Source: Nitrospira sp. | GTDB lineage: Bacteria > Nitrospirota > Nitrospiria > Nitrospirales > Nitrospiraceae | Reading direction: 5' to 3' | Assembly: GCA_005239465.1 (NCBI GenBank) | Contig: SPAW01000010.1 | Coordinates: 28,301-92,300 of the forward strand | DNA length: 64,000 bases | In this document: positions 16,498 through 25,450 of the stretch, piece after piece | Position numbering within the stretch: position 1 is the stretch's first letter | Layout: each line of letters opens with the position of its first letter | Notes under the pieces: generated by a model | What the model saw: the letters and a program-made list of their open reading frames with translations, nothing else | The model's database searches: none | Told to the model about the DNA's origin: nothing | Program-made: the position numbers and the translations under genes

Positions 16498-16937
16498 GAG
16501 TACACGTACTTCAGGAAAATCGAGGCCCGTCCCGTCATCACGTCTTGGCCTCCAGATGAAATGGCGAATTGATACATGAAACTATGGTCGCCTTCAAGCA
16601 AGCGCGTGGCTTCGATCGTGAGTTCCGCCGGACACTCGTCGAGTCGGTCTACGCCGATTACCACATCGCGCAAGCCCCCGACGTAACCGATCAATCCGTC
16701 CGTCGATTGCGTCCGATTTAGAAGACCCACGTGGACTCCCATTGCCTGCGCCGCATATTCCAGCCCCGTGACCGCTTCGAGGCGAGTGCCTTGCCGTAGC
16801 GGATTCGCCGAATCGTGATGCGACCGCGTGCGACATCGAATGGTCGTAGCATCCCACGACTCCACCCGATCGATCAGACGCATCGCCCCTGCATGGGGAA
16901 GGAATGCGCTCAGTTCTTCTTGAGTCAATTGCGGCAT
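16494..16937 (-). CDS. Hotdog-fold 3-hydroxyacyl-ACP dehydratase (ApeP-like)
   Basis: A 147-residue hotdog protein beginning with a FLPHAGAMRLIDRV segment (His near residue 15). This resembles the ApeP/3-hydroxylacyl-ACP dehydratase family, where that His and a later acidic residue catalyse removal of water. A GLEYAAQAMGVH helix follows. The operon has a second hotdog gene (22753), matching the two-dehydratase design of aryl polyene clusters. It overlaps the chain-length-factor-like gene by 13 bases at its start and FabG by four at its end. Confidence 0.85.
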   Translation of the reverse strand: MPQLTQEELSAFLPHAGAMRLIDRVESWDATTIRCRTRSHHDSANPLRQGTRLEAVTGLEYAAQAMGVHVGLLNRTQSTDGLIGYVGGLRDVVIGVDRLDECPAELTIEATRLLEGDHSFMYQFAISSGGQDVMTGRASIFLKYVYS

Positions 16938-17725
16938 GGATCAAGGTCCAGGACGAGCTGCTGACTATCGAGCAGGCTCAGCGTGACCCTATGCGAACCG
17001 CCTGTGGCAATGGCTCTCAAGATCGGCAACGATCGGGCAGCAGGGTTGTCCAGTCGCACTCGCTCTAATGCAAGGTCTTGCAGGCTGCTTGTGTCCTCTT
17101 GATGTGCCTCTTCGAGACGCAGATGCATGCTTGCGAGAGAAGAGGCTGACGGCGGAGCCAACACGAGCGCGACGGCAAACCCTGTGGTAATCGGGCGGGC
17201 TTCGCTGAGCGGAGCCGGCACAGCCAGATCGTAAGCCACCAGCAACACCGGACGTTGTTCCACGCACACAAAGGTTATGGCTTCGAGCAGACCAGCGGCA
17301 AACGAATCGTCGTAGCAGGAGAGCGCCGTCGATGACTGTTGACAGGTCGTGGCTATGCCCCAATAGCCGGCCGCTGTGTTGTGCACGGATTGATGAAACA
17401 GCGTGGGAGAGATCACACGCTCCGGTGTCGCCAGGGCGCGACAGAGCTGATCGAATACGCCCATTTCGCCTCCTGACGAAGCAAAGACCGTCGCCACCTC
17501 ACGCGGATCCAGATCCGATTGGCCGATCGCTTCCTGCGCGACTTCCACTGCCCACCGGACACTATCGCTACTCCGCCGCCGTTCGTTCGGCGGCAGCAAC
17601 ACCGCTTCAGGATCGGGAACCGCTCCCGGTTGAAACAAACGGAGACCGGCCAGCACCGTGCGGCTGGCGTCCCACCCGGCGAGGCCGGGGGCAAGGAGAC
17701 CGATGCCGTGGATCGCGACCTTCAT
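16925..17725 (-). CDS. Beta-ketoacyl synthase N-terminal-like, chain-length-factor-type protein (ApeC-like)
   Basis: A 266-residue protein from ATG 17725, which overlaps the ketosynthase stop by four bases (ATGA); the frame extends further upstream without support. It holds only the N-terminal half of a thiolase fold, with SVHNTAAGYWGIATTC around Cys128, and lacks the two His motifs. This fits the chain-length-factor family that pairs with the ketosynthase in aryl polyene systems. The Cys in TTCQQSSTA sits where an active ketosynthase has its nucleophile, which is worth noting in a partner usually regarded as non-catalytic. Confidence 0.85.
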   Translation of the reverse strand: MKVAIHGIGLLAPGLAGWDASRTVLAGLRLFQPGAVPDPEAVLLPPNERRRSSDSVRWAVEVAQEAIGQSDLDPREVATVFASSGGEMGVFDQLCRALATPERVISPTLFHQSVHNTAAGYWGIATTCQQSSTALSCYDDSFAAGLLEAITFVCVEQRPVLLVAYDLAVPAPLSEARPITTGFAVALVLAPPSASSLASMHLRLEEAHQEDTSSLQDLALERVRLDNPAARSLPILRAIATGGSHRVTLSLLDSQQLVLDLDPCRN

Positions 17726-18942
17726 GAAAGCTTCCCCAGGACCAAACTGCAGTTGTTCCCGCCAAAACCGAAAATATTGCTCACCACGCACGCAAGCGAG
17801 CCGATCTGGTTCTCACGAAGGATCCGACTTCTCAACGAGGCGTCCACACGCCGGCAATTGAGCGTACCGGGGATCAAACCGTGCGTAAGGCACAGCGCCG
17901 AGATGAGCGCCTCGGTGATGCCGGCGGCGCCCAAGGTATGGCCTGTCCAGCCTTTGGTCGAACTGCACGCAGGGCGCGCACCAAAAATGCTATAGACGGC
18001 TTTGTCCTCGACCGAGTCGTTCGCTCTAGTCGCCGTGCCGTGCAAATTGACGTACTCGATCTCTTCAGGGCGAAGCCCGGCCCTACCTAGCGAGTCCCTA
18101 ATGGCGTGAATGGCCCCGGCTCCTTCCGGATGCGGATGCGACATGTGGTAGCCGTCTGTGCTTTCGCCGTAGCCCAGCAGCGCGACGGACCCCCGCCTGC
18201 TCACCCGCTCGCTGGATTCTAAAAGGGCAAACCCCGCTGCCTCTCCAAGGGAGAGTCCATCACGATCTTCGTCGCAGGGACGGCAGGGACTGGCCGAAAG
18301 CAGCTGCAATGCGGAAAAACCGTACAGCGTCGTCAGGCAGAGACTGTCGACTCCACCGACGATCACGGCATCACAAAGCCCCACCTGGAGCAATCGCGCA
18401 GCCGTGGTGAAGACTTTCGCGCTTGAGGAACAGGCCGTAGAAATTACCATGGCCGGCCCTTGCAGTCCGAGGCAGGTCCGGACGAAATCGCCCAACGAAA
18501 ACATGTTGTGGGTATAGCGATAACGGGAGGTGTACCAGGTCGGGAGAAAATCGGTTCGAGGATCGCGCGCACGGTACGCTTGCTCGGTTTCCAGAATCCC
18601 GGAGGTGCTGGTGCCCATCACGACGGCAATGCGATGGGTTCCGTAGCGTTGTTTCGCTTCTGCCACCGCAACCATGAATCCATCCTGCTGTAGCCCGAGC
18701 CAGGCCAGCCGATTGTTGCGACAATCGAATTTTTCTAACTCATTCCCGAGCGAAAAATCCTCTAGACCTTCGACTCGTCCGATGCAGGTCTTGAGGGGGA
18801 TATCTTCGAAGTCGCACGGTTTCAATCCCGATCGCCGCTCGCGCAAGGCCTGGAAGACGGGCCCCACGCCACGACCGTTGGCCGTGACGAGGGTATAGGC
18901 CGTCAAGGTCAAGGGAGTCATGGGCTGCACGTTAGGCGGCAT
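17722..18942 (-). CDS. Beta-ketoacyl-ACP synthase (ApeO/FabF-like)
   Basis: A 406-residue ketosynthase with the full Cys-His-His triad: C171 in STACSSS, H301 in NLHGTAT and H335 in GWTGHTLG, plus K330. This is the condensing enzyme expected to elongate the polyene chain on ACP by decarboxylative condensation with malonyl-ACP. The GDFVRTCLG and EDRDGLSLGEAAG segments are typical. The start overlaps the end of the exporter gene by 11 bases; a second Met at residue 8 is an alternative start. It probably forms a heterodimer with the next gene product. Confidence 0.93.
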   Translation of the reverse strand: MPPNVQPMTPLTLTAYTLVTANGRGVGPVFQALRERRSGLKPCDFEDIPLKTCIGRVEGLEDFSLGNELEKFDCRNNRLAWLGLQQDGFMVAVAEAKQRYGTHRIAVVMGTSTSGILETEQAYRARDPRTDFLPTWYTSRYRYTHNMFSLGDFVRTCLGLQGPAMVISTACSSSAKVFTTAARLLQVGLCDAVIVGGVDSLCLTTLYGFSALQLLSASPCRPCDEDRDGLSLGEAAGFALLESSERVSRRGSVALLGYGESTDGYHMSHPHPEGAGAIHAIRDSLGRAGLRPEEIEYVNLHGTATRANDSVEDKAVYSIFGARPACSSTKGWTGHTLGAAGITEALISALCLTHGLIPGTLNCRRVDASLRSRILRENQIGSLACVVSNIFGFGGNNCSLVLGKLS

Positions 18943-21253
18943 GGGGATCCTGTTCGGTTAAGATGCCCGCAAAGAGGAGGCAGCAGAAAGACCCACAGGC
19001 TGCCGTCAGACCGATCGCGTGGAGCACGGGAATCTTCGAGAAAGCCAACAGGCCGAAGACGAGAATCGTCGTTGCGCTACAGACGAGCAGCCCGAAGACC
19101 GTTCGGCGTCGTTCCTCGGGATGGTCCTCTGCGCGATTGAAGAACAACGCGTAATCGAATCCCAGGCCGATCACCAAGAGCAAGGTCGCGACATGAAACA
19201 GCGAGAGCGATTCACCGGACAGGTTCACAATTCCTGTCACCACAATGAGGCCGGCGACAATCGGGACGAGCACGCGCCAGAGTTGCGGGAGAGATTTTAA
19301 TCCGATTCCTAAGGCCACCACGATGATGACTGCTCCCCACCCAAGTAACTGCACGGTCCTGTCGCGATACTCTATCATCAGCCGGTTGGACTCTTCCTTG
19401 AGATCCACATACGCGACCGCCGCCTCTCCCCAGCCGGCCACCGTCGCCTTCAACCCCTTCCGATCGACGACGCCTCGCAGCGGCGCAACCGCCAGCCAGC
19501 GTCCGTCGTGTTCCATCATCAACGTCTCGATCTTGAGGCTCAACGACGTGCCGTGGAATGATCCACGGTCGACTAAGGGTTGGCTGCGGGCTGTCTCGAT
19601 CCCGGCGATAAATGGAGAGAACAAGCCAGGCGCGAACGGCAACCCTTTCACCGCATCGCGGAGCCGATCCTCCAAGAGGGCGGGCTCGGGCAAAGCCTGC
19701 TGCCGCTGTCGTTGTACGCGCCGGCTGGGAACATAGCGCGACACCAGATCGTATCCCGCCAAGACACCCGCTTCTTGCAGGCGATCCAGCTTCGGCATCA
19801 TCGTTTCACTTAGCTGCAATAGATCCTCTTGCGTAGCCGCCTCGACCACCACGAGATCGCGCACATCCGGCGCGCCCAATTCACCGCGCAGCTGCCGATC
19901 GAGTTGTTTTTTTTCTTCCGACACCGGACTGATCGTTGCCAGATCTTCTTCCCACAGAGGCGTATCTGACCATATCAGCACGATTGTCGCAAGAACGACC
20001 GCCACCGGTACCACAACCTTCGCCTTGGACAACTGCGCCATCATTCCAATCAAATCGGACTGAATCTCCCGAGGGACGAAACCGGCAGGGACACAGACCG
20101 GCAGCACCCATCGAGTCACCACCGCCGCTGTTCCCAATCCCGCCAGAGCGAAGAGCCCCAGTTGCGCCAACGCGGGAAAGCCGGCGAGAAGCAGGGACGC
20201 AAACCCGATGGCCGTGGTCAATACACCAAGGCGCATGGTCGGCCAAATGGCACGCATCGTGGCCTGTGCAGAATCCTTCTGAGTCAGGTGACTGAACAAA
20301 TGGATGGGGTAATCATCGACCACGCCCAACAGCGTAATGCCGAATCCCAATGTAATGCCGTGGACAAACCCGAACCAACTATGCACCGCGACGAGGCCGG
20401 CCAGAATCCCGCTCGATAGCGGAATCAGACTCAGCAAAACCAGCGTCAGCGATCGATAGCTGGCGTAGAGAAAGAGAAAGACCATCGTGGCCGCCGTCGT
20501 CGAGAGCCACCACACCTCCCGTTCGATCGTTCGCTGGATTTCGACGGCAAACACACCAGGACCGCTCATGAGCAACCGGGCAGATAGTGACGACTCAGTG
20601 AGCACCCGCTGAAACGACGCCTGGATATCTTGCTGAATCGCTCCCTGCGCATCGGCATCGAACCCGGCGGATCTGGTTTCGACTACCATCAACGCCCGAT
20701 GGCGATCAGCCGACATCCACACCCCTAGATGCTTTGCCGGAGCCTCCCACCCGGACCAAGACCGGAGGATCCCGATAAATTCCCCAGTCGGATCGGTCGG
20801 AATATATTCTTTAATCATTGGGGCGAGAGGAGAGCGCAGATCGTCGAGCCGTTGTTCAAGGGCGGCATGCAACGAGTCAATCGAAAAAGTCTCGGCCCTC
20901 ACTGTGGGACTCAGGAGATAGCGTGAGTGAAACAAGACCTGTCGCTCCTCGGGAGACAGACCCTGCATTCCATTGCCCACGAAATCGATCTGAGCGTTCC
21001 CTCGCAGTCCATCGCCCAGCGCTTTGCTGAGCCTAGCCAATTCATCCGGCTGCGCGCCCTCGATGGCCAGAAGCATCAGCCGACCGGCTAGGCCTGAGCG
21101 CACTTGATTCAGCAACAGTCGTTGCGTGGCCGTCGTTCCTTCTGGAAGCAGGTCGCCGAGTTCGCTATGGACCGACAAGCGGGTCGCCGTGAACCAGAAT
21201 GCGCCGGTGATGAGGACGACCCAGACAAGAACTGGCCACCGGGCGGCTCTCAT
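18932..21253 (-). CDS. MMPL/RND-family exporter (ApeM-like)
   Basis: About 773 residues from ATG 21253, which overlaps the LolA-like stop by four bases; the frame is open upstream but without start support. The architecture is that of MMPL/hopanoid RND permeases: TM1 near the N-terminus, a large periplasmic loop, a block of five hydrophobic helices around 250-420 including GITLLGVVDDYPIHLFSH, then a second loop and a second five-helix block ending in GLGFDYALFFNRAED. The intramembrane Asp residues in GVVDDYP and GLGFDYA are the proton-relay positions. Likely exports the finished polyene lipid with the LolA-like protein. Confidence 0.92.
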   Translation of the reverse strand: MRAARWPVLVWVVLITGAFWFTATRLSVHSELGDLLPEGTTATQRLLLNQVRSGLAGRLMLLAIEGAQPDELARLSKALGDGLRGNAQIDFVGNGMQGLSPEERQVLFHSRYLLSPTVRAETFSIDSLHAALEQRLDDLRSPLAPMIKEYIPTDPTGEFIGILRSWSGWEAPAKHLGVWMSADRHRALMVVETRSAGFDADAQGAIQQDIQASFQRVLTESSLSARLLMSGPGVFAVEIQRTIEREVWWLSTTAATMVFLFLYASYRSLTLVLLSLIPLSSGILAGLVAVHSWFGFVHGITLGFGITLLGVVDDYPIHLFSHLTQKDSAQATMRAIWPTMRLGVLTTAIGFASLLLAGFPALAQLGLFALAGLGTAAVVTRWVLPVCVPAGFVPREIQSDLIGMMAQLSKAKVVVPVAVVLATIVLIWSDTPLWEEDLATISPVSEEKKQLDRQLRGELGAPDVRDLVVVEAATQEDLLQLSETMMPKLDRLQEAGVLAGYDLVSRYVPSRRVQRQRQQALPEPALLEDRLRDAVKGLPFAPGLFSPFIAGIETARSQPLVDRGSFHGTSLSLKIETLMMEHDGRWLAVAPLRGVVDRKGLKATVAGWGEAAVAYVDLKEESNRLMIEYRDRTVQLLGWGAVIIVVALGIGLKSLPQLWRVLVPIVAGLIVVTGIVNLSGESLSLFHVATLLLVIGLGFDYALFFNRAEDHPEERRRTVFGLLVCSATTILVFGLLAFSKIPVLHAIGLTAACGSFCCLLFAGILTEQDPHAA

Positions 21254-21885
21254 TTGACTGGTCCTCGGCGAATGGTCATCACCGACCGGTCGCCGTCCGG
21301 CGCGTGGATGGCAATGGTTCCGATATGCCCCTCGGAGCCTGAGAACAAGATATAATCGACCACGGCTTTCCCCGCCTGATCGTGGGGACGTAGGAGCAAT
21401 GTCCACTGCCGGCTGGTGCCTTCGACGGCGGTTTCGTAAACCTTCTTCAGCTGCGCCGCATCGCCCATGAAGCTGGCCCGAAAGGCTTCGACAAAACTGC
21501 GCAAGGCCGGATAGTCTTCCAGTGAAATGGTTTTCTTCACGCGCTTCCGTTCACTCTCGAAGGTCACCCGGTCTCCCTCGATGACGTAGCGCTCACGGTA
21601 CGGTTCCAGCACTTCCTTTTCCAGCGTCGACGGAGGCGTGAAGCGCAGCACGCCGCGCACCATGAGCGGCTCAGTCAACAATGACGAGTACGTCGCCTCT
21701 TCAAACGACACCGAGGGTTCCCGCCCTTCCTTCAGCGAGGCAACAACCTGCTCGACGGTCCAAACGTTGCTTGACTGATCGCCGTGAGACGGCGAACTCT
21801 CGACGGCTGCTCCGGCCACAGTCCCAGCCAGTAGCAGGACACACAGCGGGAGGAGCCAGCTAATGCGAATCGTCCCAAAACTCAT
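21250..21885 (-). CDS. LolA-like outer-membrane lipoprotein carrier (ApeL-type)
   Basis: A 211-residue periplasmic protein from ATG 21885, overlapping the acyltransferase gene end by about 26 bases; earlier Met codons lie deeper in that gene. A hydrophobic signal peptide (about 9-28) precedes a LolA-like half-barrel with VWTVEQVVASLK and VRGVLRFTPPSTLEKE. Aryl polyene operons pair such a protein with the MMPL exporter to carry the lipid across the periplasm. Confidence 0.87.
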   Translation of the reverse strand: MSFGTIRISWLLPLCVLLLAGTVAGAAVESSPSHGDQSSNVWTVEQVVASLKEGREPSVSFEEATYSSLLTEPLMVRGVLRFTPPSTLEKEVLEPYRERYVIEGDRVTFESERKRVKKTISLEDYPALRSFVEAFRASFMGDAAQLKKVYETAVEGTSRQWTLLLRPHDQAGKAVVDYILFSGSEGHIGTIAIHAPDGDRSVMTIRRGPVK

Positions 21886-22756
21886 AGAAGTTAAACCAAT
21901 TATCCGGCGCCCGGCGGCAGACGGCCTCAAGGCGATCGGCGTACCGTTGCATCCACTGTTTCAGATCGGTGGCCCGCTGTTCATGCGACAGCTGCACCTC
22001 TTCGCTAAAGGATTCGAGGTACACCTCGTATCGGTTCCCTCCCCGGTAGAGCCCGAAAAATAGGACCATCGGAGTACGGACGACGTGGGCCAACCGCATT
22101 GCCCCGGTCGGAAACCGGGCTTCACCGCCCAGGAAGGTACAGACGACAGACTGTTCATCCTGCATCACACGATCGCCCATGATGCCGACCACACCGCCCC
22201 TATCGAGACATTCTTTCACGTGTAACATCGTCTCCGCTCCACCGACCTGAATGACCGTTTCAGCCACGGCGGGATTCAATTCCTGGATCAGGCCACGAAT
22301 CAAGGGCGCGTTCTGCTCGTCCATGAGGATGCGGATTTCAATGTGCCGGTGAGAGAGTCCCACCGCACGGACGACTTCGAAACTTCCAAGGTGCGACCCC
22401 AAGATCACACAGCCACGGCCTTTCGCCAGTTCCCGGTCGAGCTCGTCTAACCCGTGCACCTGAATCTCGAACAGATCGTACCGCCCGCGCAGAAAATAGA
22501 CCCGGTCAAGAATCGTTGAGGCAAACGTATGGTAATGGTGAAAAAGATCGCACCAACTGGCGGGACGGCCAAACACCCGCTCACGAAATTGCTCGATCGC
22601 CCGTCGGGCCGCTCCTGAGCCCAGGAGAAAATAGACACAAATCGGATACAGCAGCGCACGAGCAACCGGACGGCCAAGCGACTGTGCCACCCATGCCATC
22701 ATCCGAATGCTGGTGTGGCTGCCGCGCTCCTGATGCTGTTGCCAGTCGAGACTCAC
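21860..22756 (-). CDS. Lysophospholipid-type acyltransferase (HtrB/LpxL-like, ApeD/J-type)
   Basis: A 298-residue acyltransferase with the catalytic HX4E motif H122-E127 (SHLGSFE), a following MGDRVMQDE segment and one N-terminal hydrophobic stretch (about 33-47) for membrane association. It matches the LpxL/HtrB family that transfers acyl groups to lipid acceptors at the inner membrane. In the polyene locus it would join the aryl polyene to a lipid anchor. It overlaps the hotdog gene start by four bases. Confidence 0.87.
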   Translation of the reverse strand: MSLDWQQHQERGSHTSIRMMAWVAQSLGRPVARALLYPICVYFLLGSGAARRAIEQFRERVFGRPASWCDLFHHYHTFASTILDRVYFLRGRYDLFEIQVHGLDELDRELAKGRGCVILGSHLGSFEVVRAVGLSHRHIEIRILMDEQNAPLIRGLIQELNPAVAETVIQVGGAETMLHVKECLDRGGVVGIMGDRVMQDEQSVVCTFLGGEARFPTGAMRLAHVVRTPMVLFFGLYRGGNRYEVYLESFSEEVQLSHEQRATDLKQWMQRYADRLEAVCRRAPDNWFNFYEFWDDSH

Positions 22757-23079
22757 ACCCGTTCCGCTTGCGCCGCTGTGCCAGGTGTGAACTCGATTGC
22801 GCCGGACGCAATGAGACGCGCATCGACCTGACAGGAAAATGTGGCCCGAGCGGTCGCGTCCTCGTCCACTCGAATGGTCACGACCTCACCCGGCCTCAGG
22901 GGAGAGGAAAACTTCACCATGGGTAGTCCCGTCACCAACAGCGGCGCCGTCGAGCCCCGACGCAGGGTGTCGAGTACTTCGTTGAGCAGCACCACGCCCG
23001 GCACGACGGGATAGCCCGGGAAATGCCCCGCAAGCGACGGATGACCATGGCTGATCGACAACACGCGTTCATGCACCAT
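22753..23079 (-). CDS. Hotdog-fold FabZ-like dehydratase (ApeI-type)
   Basis: A 108-residue hotdog protein from ATG 23079, which has AAGG upstream and overlaps the ligase stop by 11 bases. An alternative ATG at 23115 lies inside the ligase gene. The active-site segment is HPSLAGHFPGYPVVPG, matching the FabZ/FabA-like HxGHFPG...PG motif. It should dehydrate 3-hydroxyacyl-ACP to trans-2-enoyl-ACP, the step that installs the conjugated double bonds when no enoyl reductase acts. No enoyl reductase is seen in the locus. Confidence 0.87.
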   Translation of the reverse strand: MVHERVLSISHGHPSLAGHFPGYPVVPGVVLLNEVLDTLRRGSTAPLLVTGLPMVKFSSPLRPGEVVTIRVDEDATARATFSCQVDARLIASGAIEFTPGTAAQAERV

Positions 23080-24433
23080 GGCCTTGCCTTTCCAGCCATC
23101 GCCGGGCCAGCTCACTCACCGCTTCACGCGGTAATTTGCCGGTCTCATTCCGAGGCAGACTGGGCACACAGACCAACGGGCGAGGCAGAAACACCGGATC
23201 GATGTGCGTCCGCAACGCGCGCTGAATCTCCTCGCTGGTTTTCCTCGGGGCCACGACAAACGCCATCAGCCTCGTGACAAGATCAGACCCTTCCTCAGGC
23301 AAAAAGAAGACCCCGTCCTGAACACCGTCGATCTCCAATAATTTCTGATTCAAGTCTCCTAGTGACACGCGATGGCCGGCGACGTTCACCTGATCCGCTT
23401 CACGACCGTGGACGACGAACGTGCCCTGCGCATCGACCGTGATGCGATCCGGCACCGGGACCGGAGCCGGGAGATACTCGGCATGCACCATCCACGACGC
23501 CTCGTCCTGCACCACCCGCACGCCATCCAATGGTCGCCACCGTTCACCATCGACCGTACGCCGTTCGGCCACACTGCCCGCTTCGGCAAATCCAAAAATT
23601 TCATGCACCTTGGTTTGAAAGTGCCGTTCGGCCTCTTGCGCCAGGCTCCGAGACAGTGGAGCGGTAGCAGATAGGATCAGTCCACCGGACGGAACTCTCA
23701 CACCTTCTGTGACACAGGCGCGGAGATGCAATGGCGTGGTGACGAGTATCCGTTGACCCGTCACGTCGGCCAAGGCGCTCCTGATGTCGGCCGGAAAGAG
23801 TGGTCGACCGGCATGCATGACCAACCCATGCATGACCGGCAACATCACGGAGGCTTCGAGTCCGAACATATGTTGATGCGGAACGGTCGCCACCACCGCG
23901 GCGCGGTCACCACCCTTGATGCCGAGCCTGGCTCCAGTCGCGTGGGCCACGGCCGTCAACGCCCCCCACGTTTTCTTGTTGGGCATCGGTTGGCCGGTGC
24001 TTCCCGATGTGAACGCGATCGCCACGAGTTGATTCAGCGGGACACGGGGAATCTCCCTTGGCCACGCAGTTCGGCCTCTCAGCGGTTGAATCGAGACGGA
24101 CTCGATCCCCTCGATCGTATCGTCCCGATCGGTCAGACCGTAGCTGTCGGGATAGTCGCCGGCAACACGGCGAAGGGTCTGGGGTGCCCGACTTTGCGGA
24201 AGCAACGTCACCTGCCGCCGCAGAATCGCGGCGGCAAATCCCACCAGAAACTCGTAGCGGCTGGTCGCAAGATTGAGAACCGTGGGCCGATCAGGCAACG
24301 ACTCCACGAGGCGGGACACGTCGGCGAGAAACTGTCGGGCTGTGCGAGGCCCTCCCTGCTCCCAGGCCAGCACATCGTCCGGATTGTAGGGGCCGATCAA
24401 GGGCGTGTCGTGCATTGCCCCACCCGCGGTCAC
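23069..24433 (-). CDS. AMP-dependent acyl/aryl-ACP ligase (ApeH-like)
   Basis: A 454-residue ANL-superfamily enzyme. The P-loop-like motif is AIAFTSGSTGQPMPNKK, followed by HQHMFGLEASVM and, in the C-terminal domain, EADQVNVAGHRVSLGDLNQKLLEIDGVQDG and PRNETGKLPREAVSEL with the catalytic Lys. It would activate an aryl acid (hydroxybenzoate) with ATP and load it on the ACP encoded just upstream; start and stop codons overlap by four bases. Confidence 0.9.
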   Translation of the reverse strand: MTAGGAMHDTPLIGPYNPDDVLAWEQGGPRTARQFLADVSRLVESLPDRPTVLNLATSRYEFLVGFAAAILRRQVTLLPQSRAPQTLRRVAGDYPDSYGLTDRDDTIEGIESVSIQPLRGRTAWPREIPRVPLNQLVAIAFTSGSTGQPMPNKKTWGALTAVAHATGARLGIKGGDRAAVVATVPHQHMFGLEASVMLPVMHGLVMHAGRPLFPADIRSALADVTGQRILVTTPLHLRACVTEGVRVPSGGLILSATAPLSRSLAQEAERHFQTKVHEIFGFAEAGSVAERRTVDGERWRPLDGVRVVQDEASWMVHAEYLPAPVPVPDRITVDAQGTFVVHGREADQVNVAGHRVSLGDLNQKLLEIDGVQDGVFFLPEEGSDLVTRLMAFVVAPRKTSEEIQRALRTHIDPVFLPRPLVCVPSLPRNETGKLPREAVSELARRWLERQGHGA

Positions 24434-24693
24434 TTCGTTCGGTTCTTCTCGATTGCCTTGGCCAGCGCCCGCAGGGATGAAAAGATCGCTTTGATCTCCG
24501 GATCGCTCGACTTGAGTTGATAGCCGTATGTTTGGGAAATGGCCAGCGAGAGTTCCAACGCATCGATCGAATCGAGGCCAAGCCCGTCGCCGAACAGGGC
24601 CGCCTCAGACTGTATGGTCGCCGGATCGACCTTGAGCTTGAGCGTCTGGACGATCAGCTTCGCGATGTCTTGTTCCAGTAGTGACGTTACCAA
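24430..24693 (-). CDS. Acyl carrier protein of the polyene operon
   Basis: An 87-residue ACP with the phosphopantetheine attachment Ser42 in GLDSIDALEL and the usual four-helix pattern. The first codon is TTG at 24693, with AAGGGGG nine bases upstream, so this ACP probably uses a rare start. It is the first gene of the polyene operon. Many aryl polyene loci carry two ACP genes; only one is visible here. Confidence 0.9.
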   Translation of the reverse strand: MVTSLLEQDIAKLIVQTLKLKVDPATIQSEAALFGDGLGLDSIDALELSLAISQTYGYQLKSSDPEIKAIFSSLRALAKAIEKNRTK

Positions 24694-24804
24694 TGAAGCG
24701 ATACCCCCTTGGGAAATCCTTCGATCTGCTGAATCTTGTTGAGCATCACTATTCTTATCTTACCGACCTAACTTGAATCATGTCACCTCACGAACCAACC
24801 TAGG

Positions 24805-25422
24805 TCACGACGACGGCTTCTCAAGTACAGCGACGAGATCCGCACGGAGCTTTGCAAACACTTTCTTGTACGCATCAAAGGACGACTGACGGACAGCCGA
24901 TTTCATACCAAACGCCCCTGCCCCAACCATCTTGCCCCCTTGGCCTTCCCCTTCCTCTCTGTAGGATTTGTCGAACACCAGAGATTGTCCAGCGCGGTAG
25001 ACTCGCGCTTGCACAACCACGGTGGTATGAAAATCACTAAACGCGTAGTGTGAAATCGATAACTCTACCGTGAGGCGTGGCATTCCTTGCTGCGGCTCTT
25101 CATACTGCGATGCCGCTTTATAGTGCCTGAACATCTGAGGAAACTCGACGTCCGCGATCTGGCGAAGCATTTCTCCGGGACGGGCATCCCAGGTGTTTGC
25201 AATTCCCGTAGCCCATGACTTGATCGAAACAACCTGTCCAACCGTATATGGAGCGATCGTCGCTACGAGCCCAGCATCATACAGTTTGCCGCCTGTTGAA
25301 TAGCCAATATCTTCGAACCGAATGTCGTAATGACAACCGGTCGAAAGAAACAACACGAAGACGCTCAACAGCATTCCTGACCATTGGACCGCGCGTCTTC
25401 TGAGGCCAACCATTATATTCAT
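24805..25422 (-). CDS. Lipoprotein with signal peptide, function unknown
   Basis: A 205-residue protein with signal peptide (about 13-30) and lipobox STGC (FLSTGCHYD), so it should be a lipid-anchored periplasmic protein. The mature part has a TVELSISHYAFSDFHTTVVVQARVY beta segment (shown in part) and a helical C-terminus with Gly-rich EGQGGKMVGAG. It precedes the polyene operon by 111 bases on the same strand and may be the periplasmic lipoprotein that some such loci carry, but no named family is recognised. Confidence 0.75.
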   Translation of the reverse strand: MNIMVGLRRRAVQWSGMLLSVFVLFLSTGCHYDIRFEDIGYSTGGKLYDAGLVATIAPYTVGQVVSIKSWATGIANTWDARPGEMLRQIADVEFPQMFRHYKAASQYEEPQQGMPRLTVELSISHYAFSDFHTTVVVQARVYRAGQSLVFDKSYREEGEGQGGKMVGAGAFGMKSAVRQSSFDAYKKVFAKLRADLVAVLEKPSS

Positions 25423-25450
25423 GTTCGGCTCCTCTCGCTAAAAACTATGT

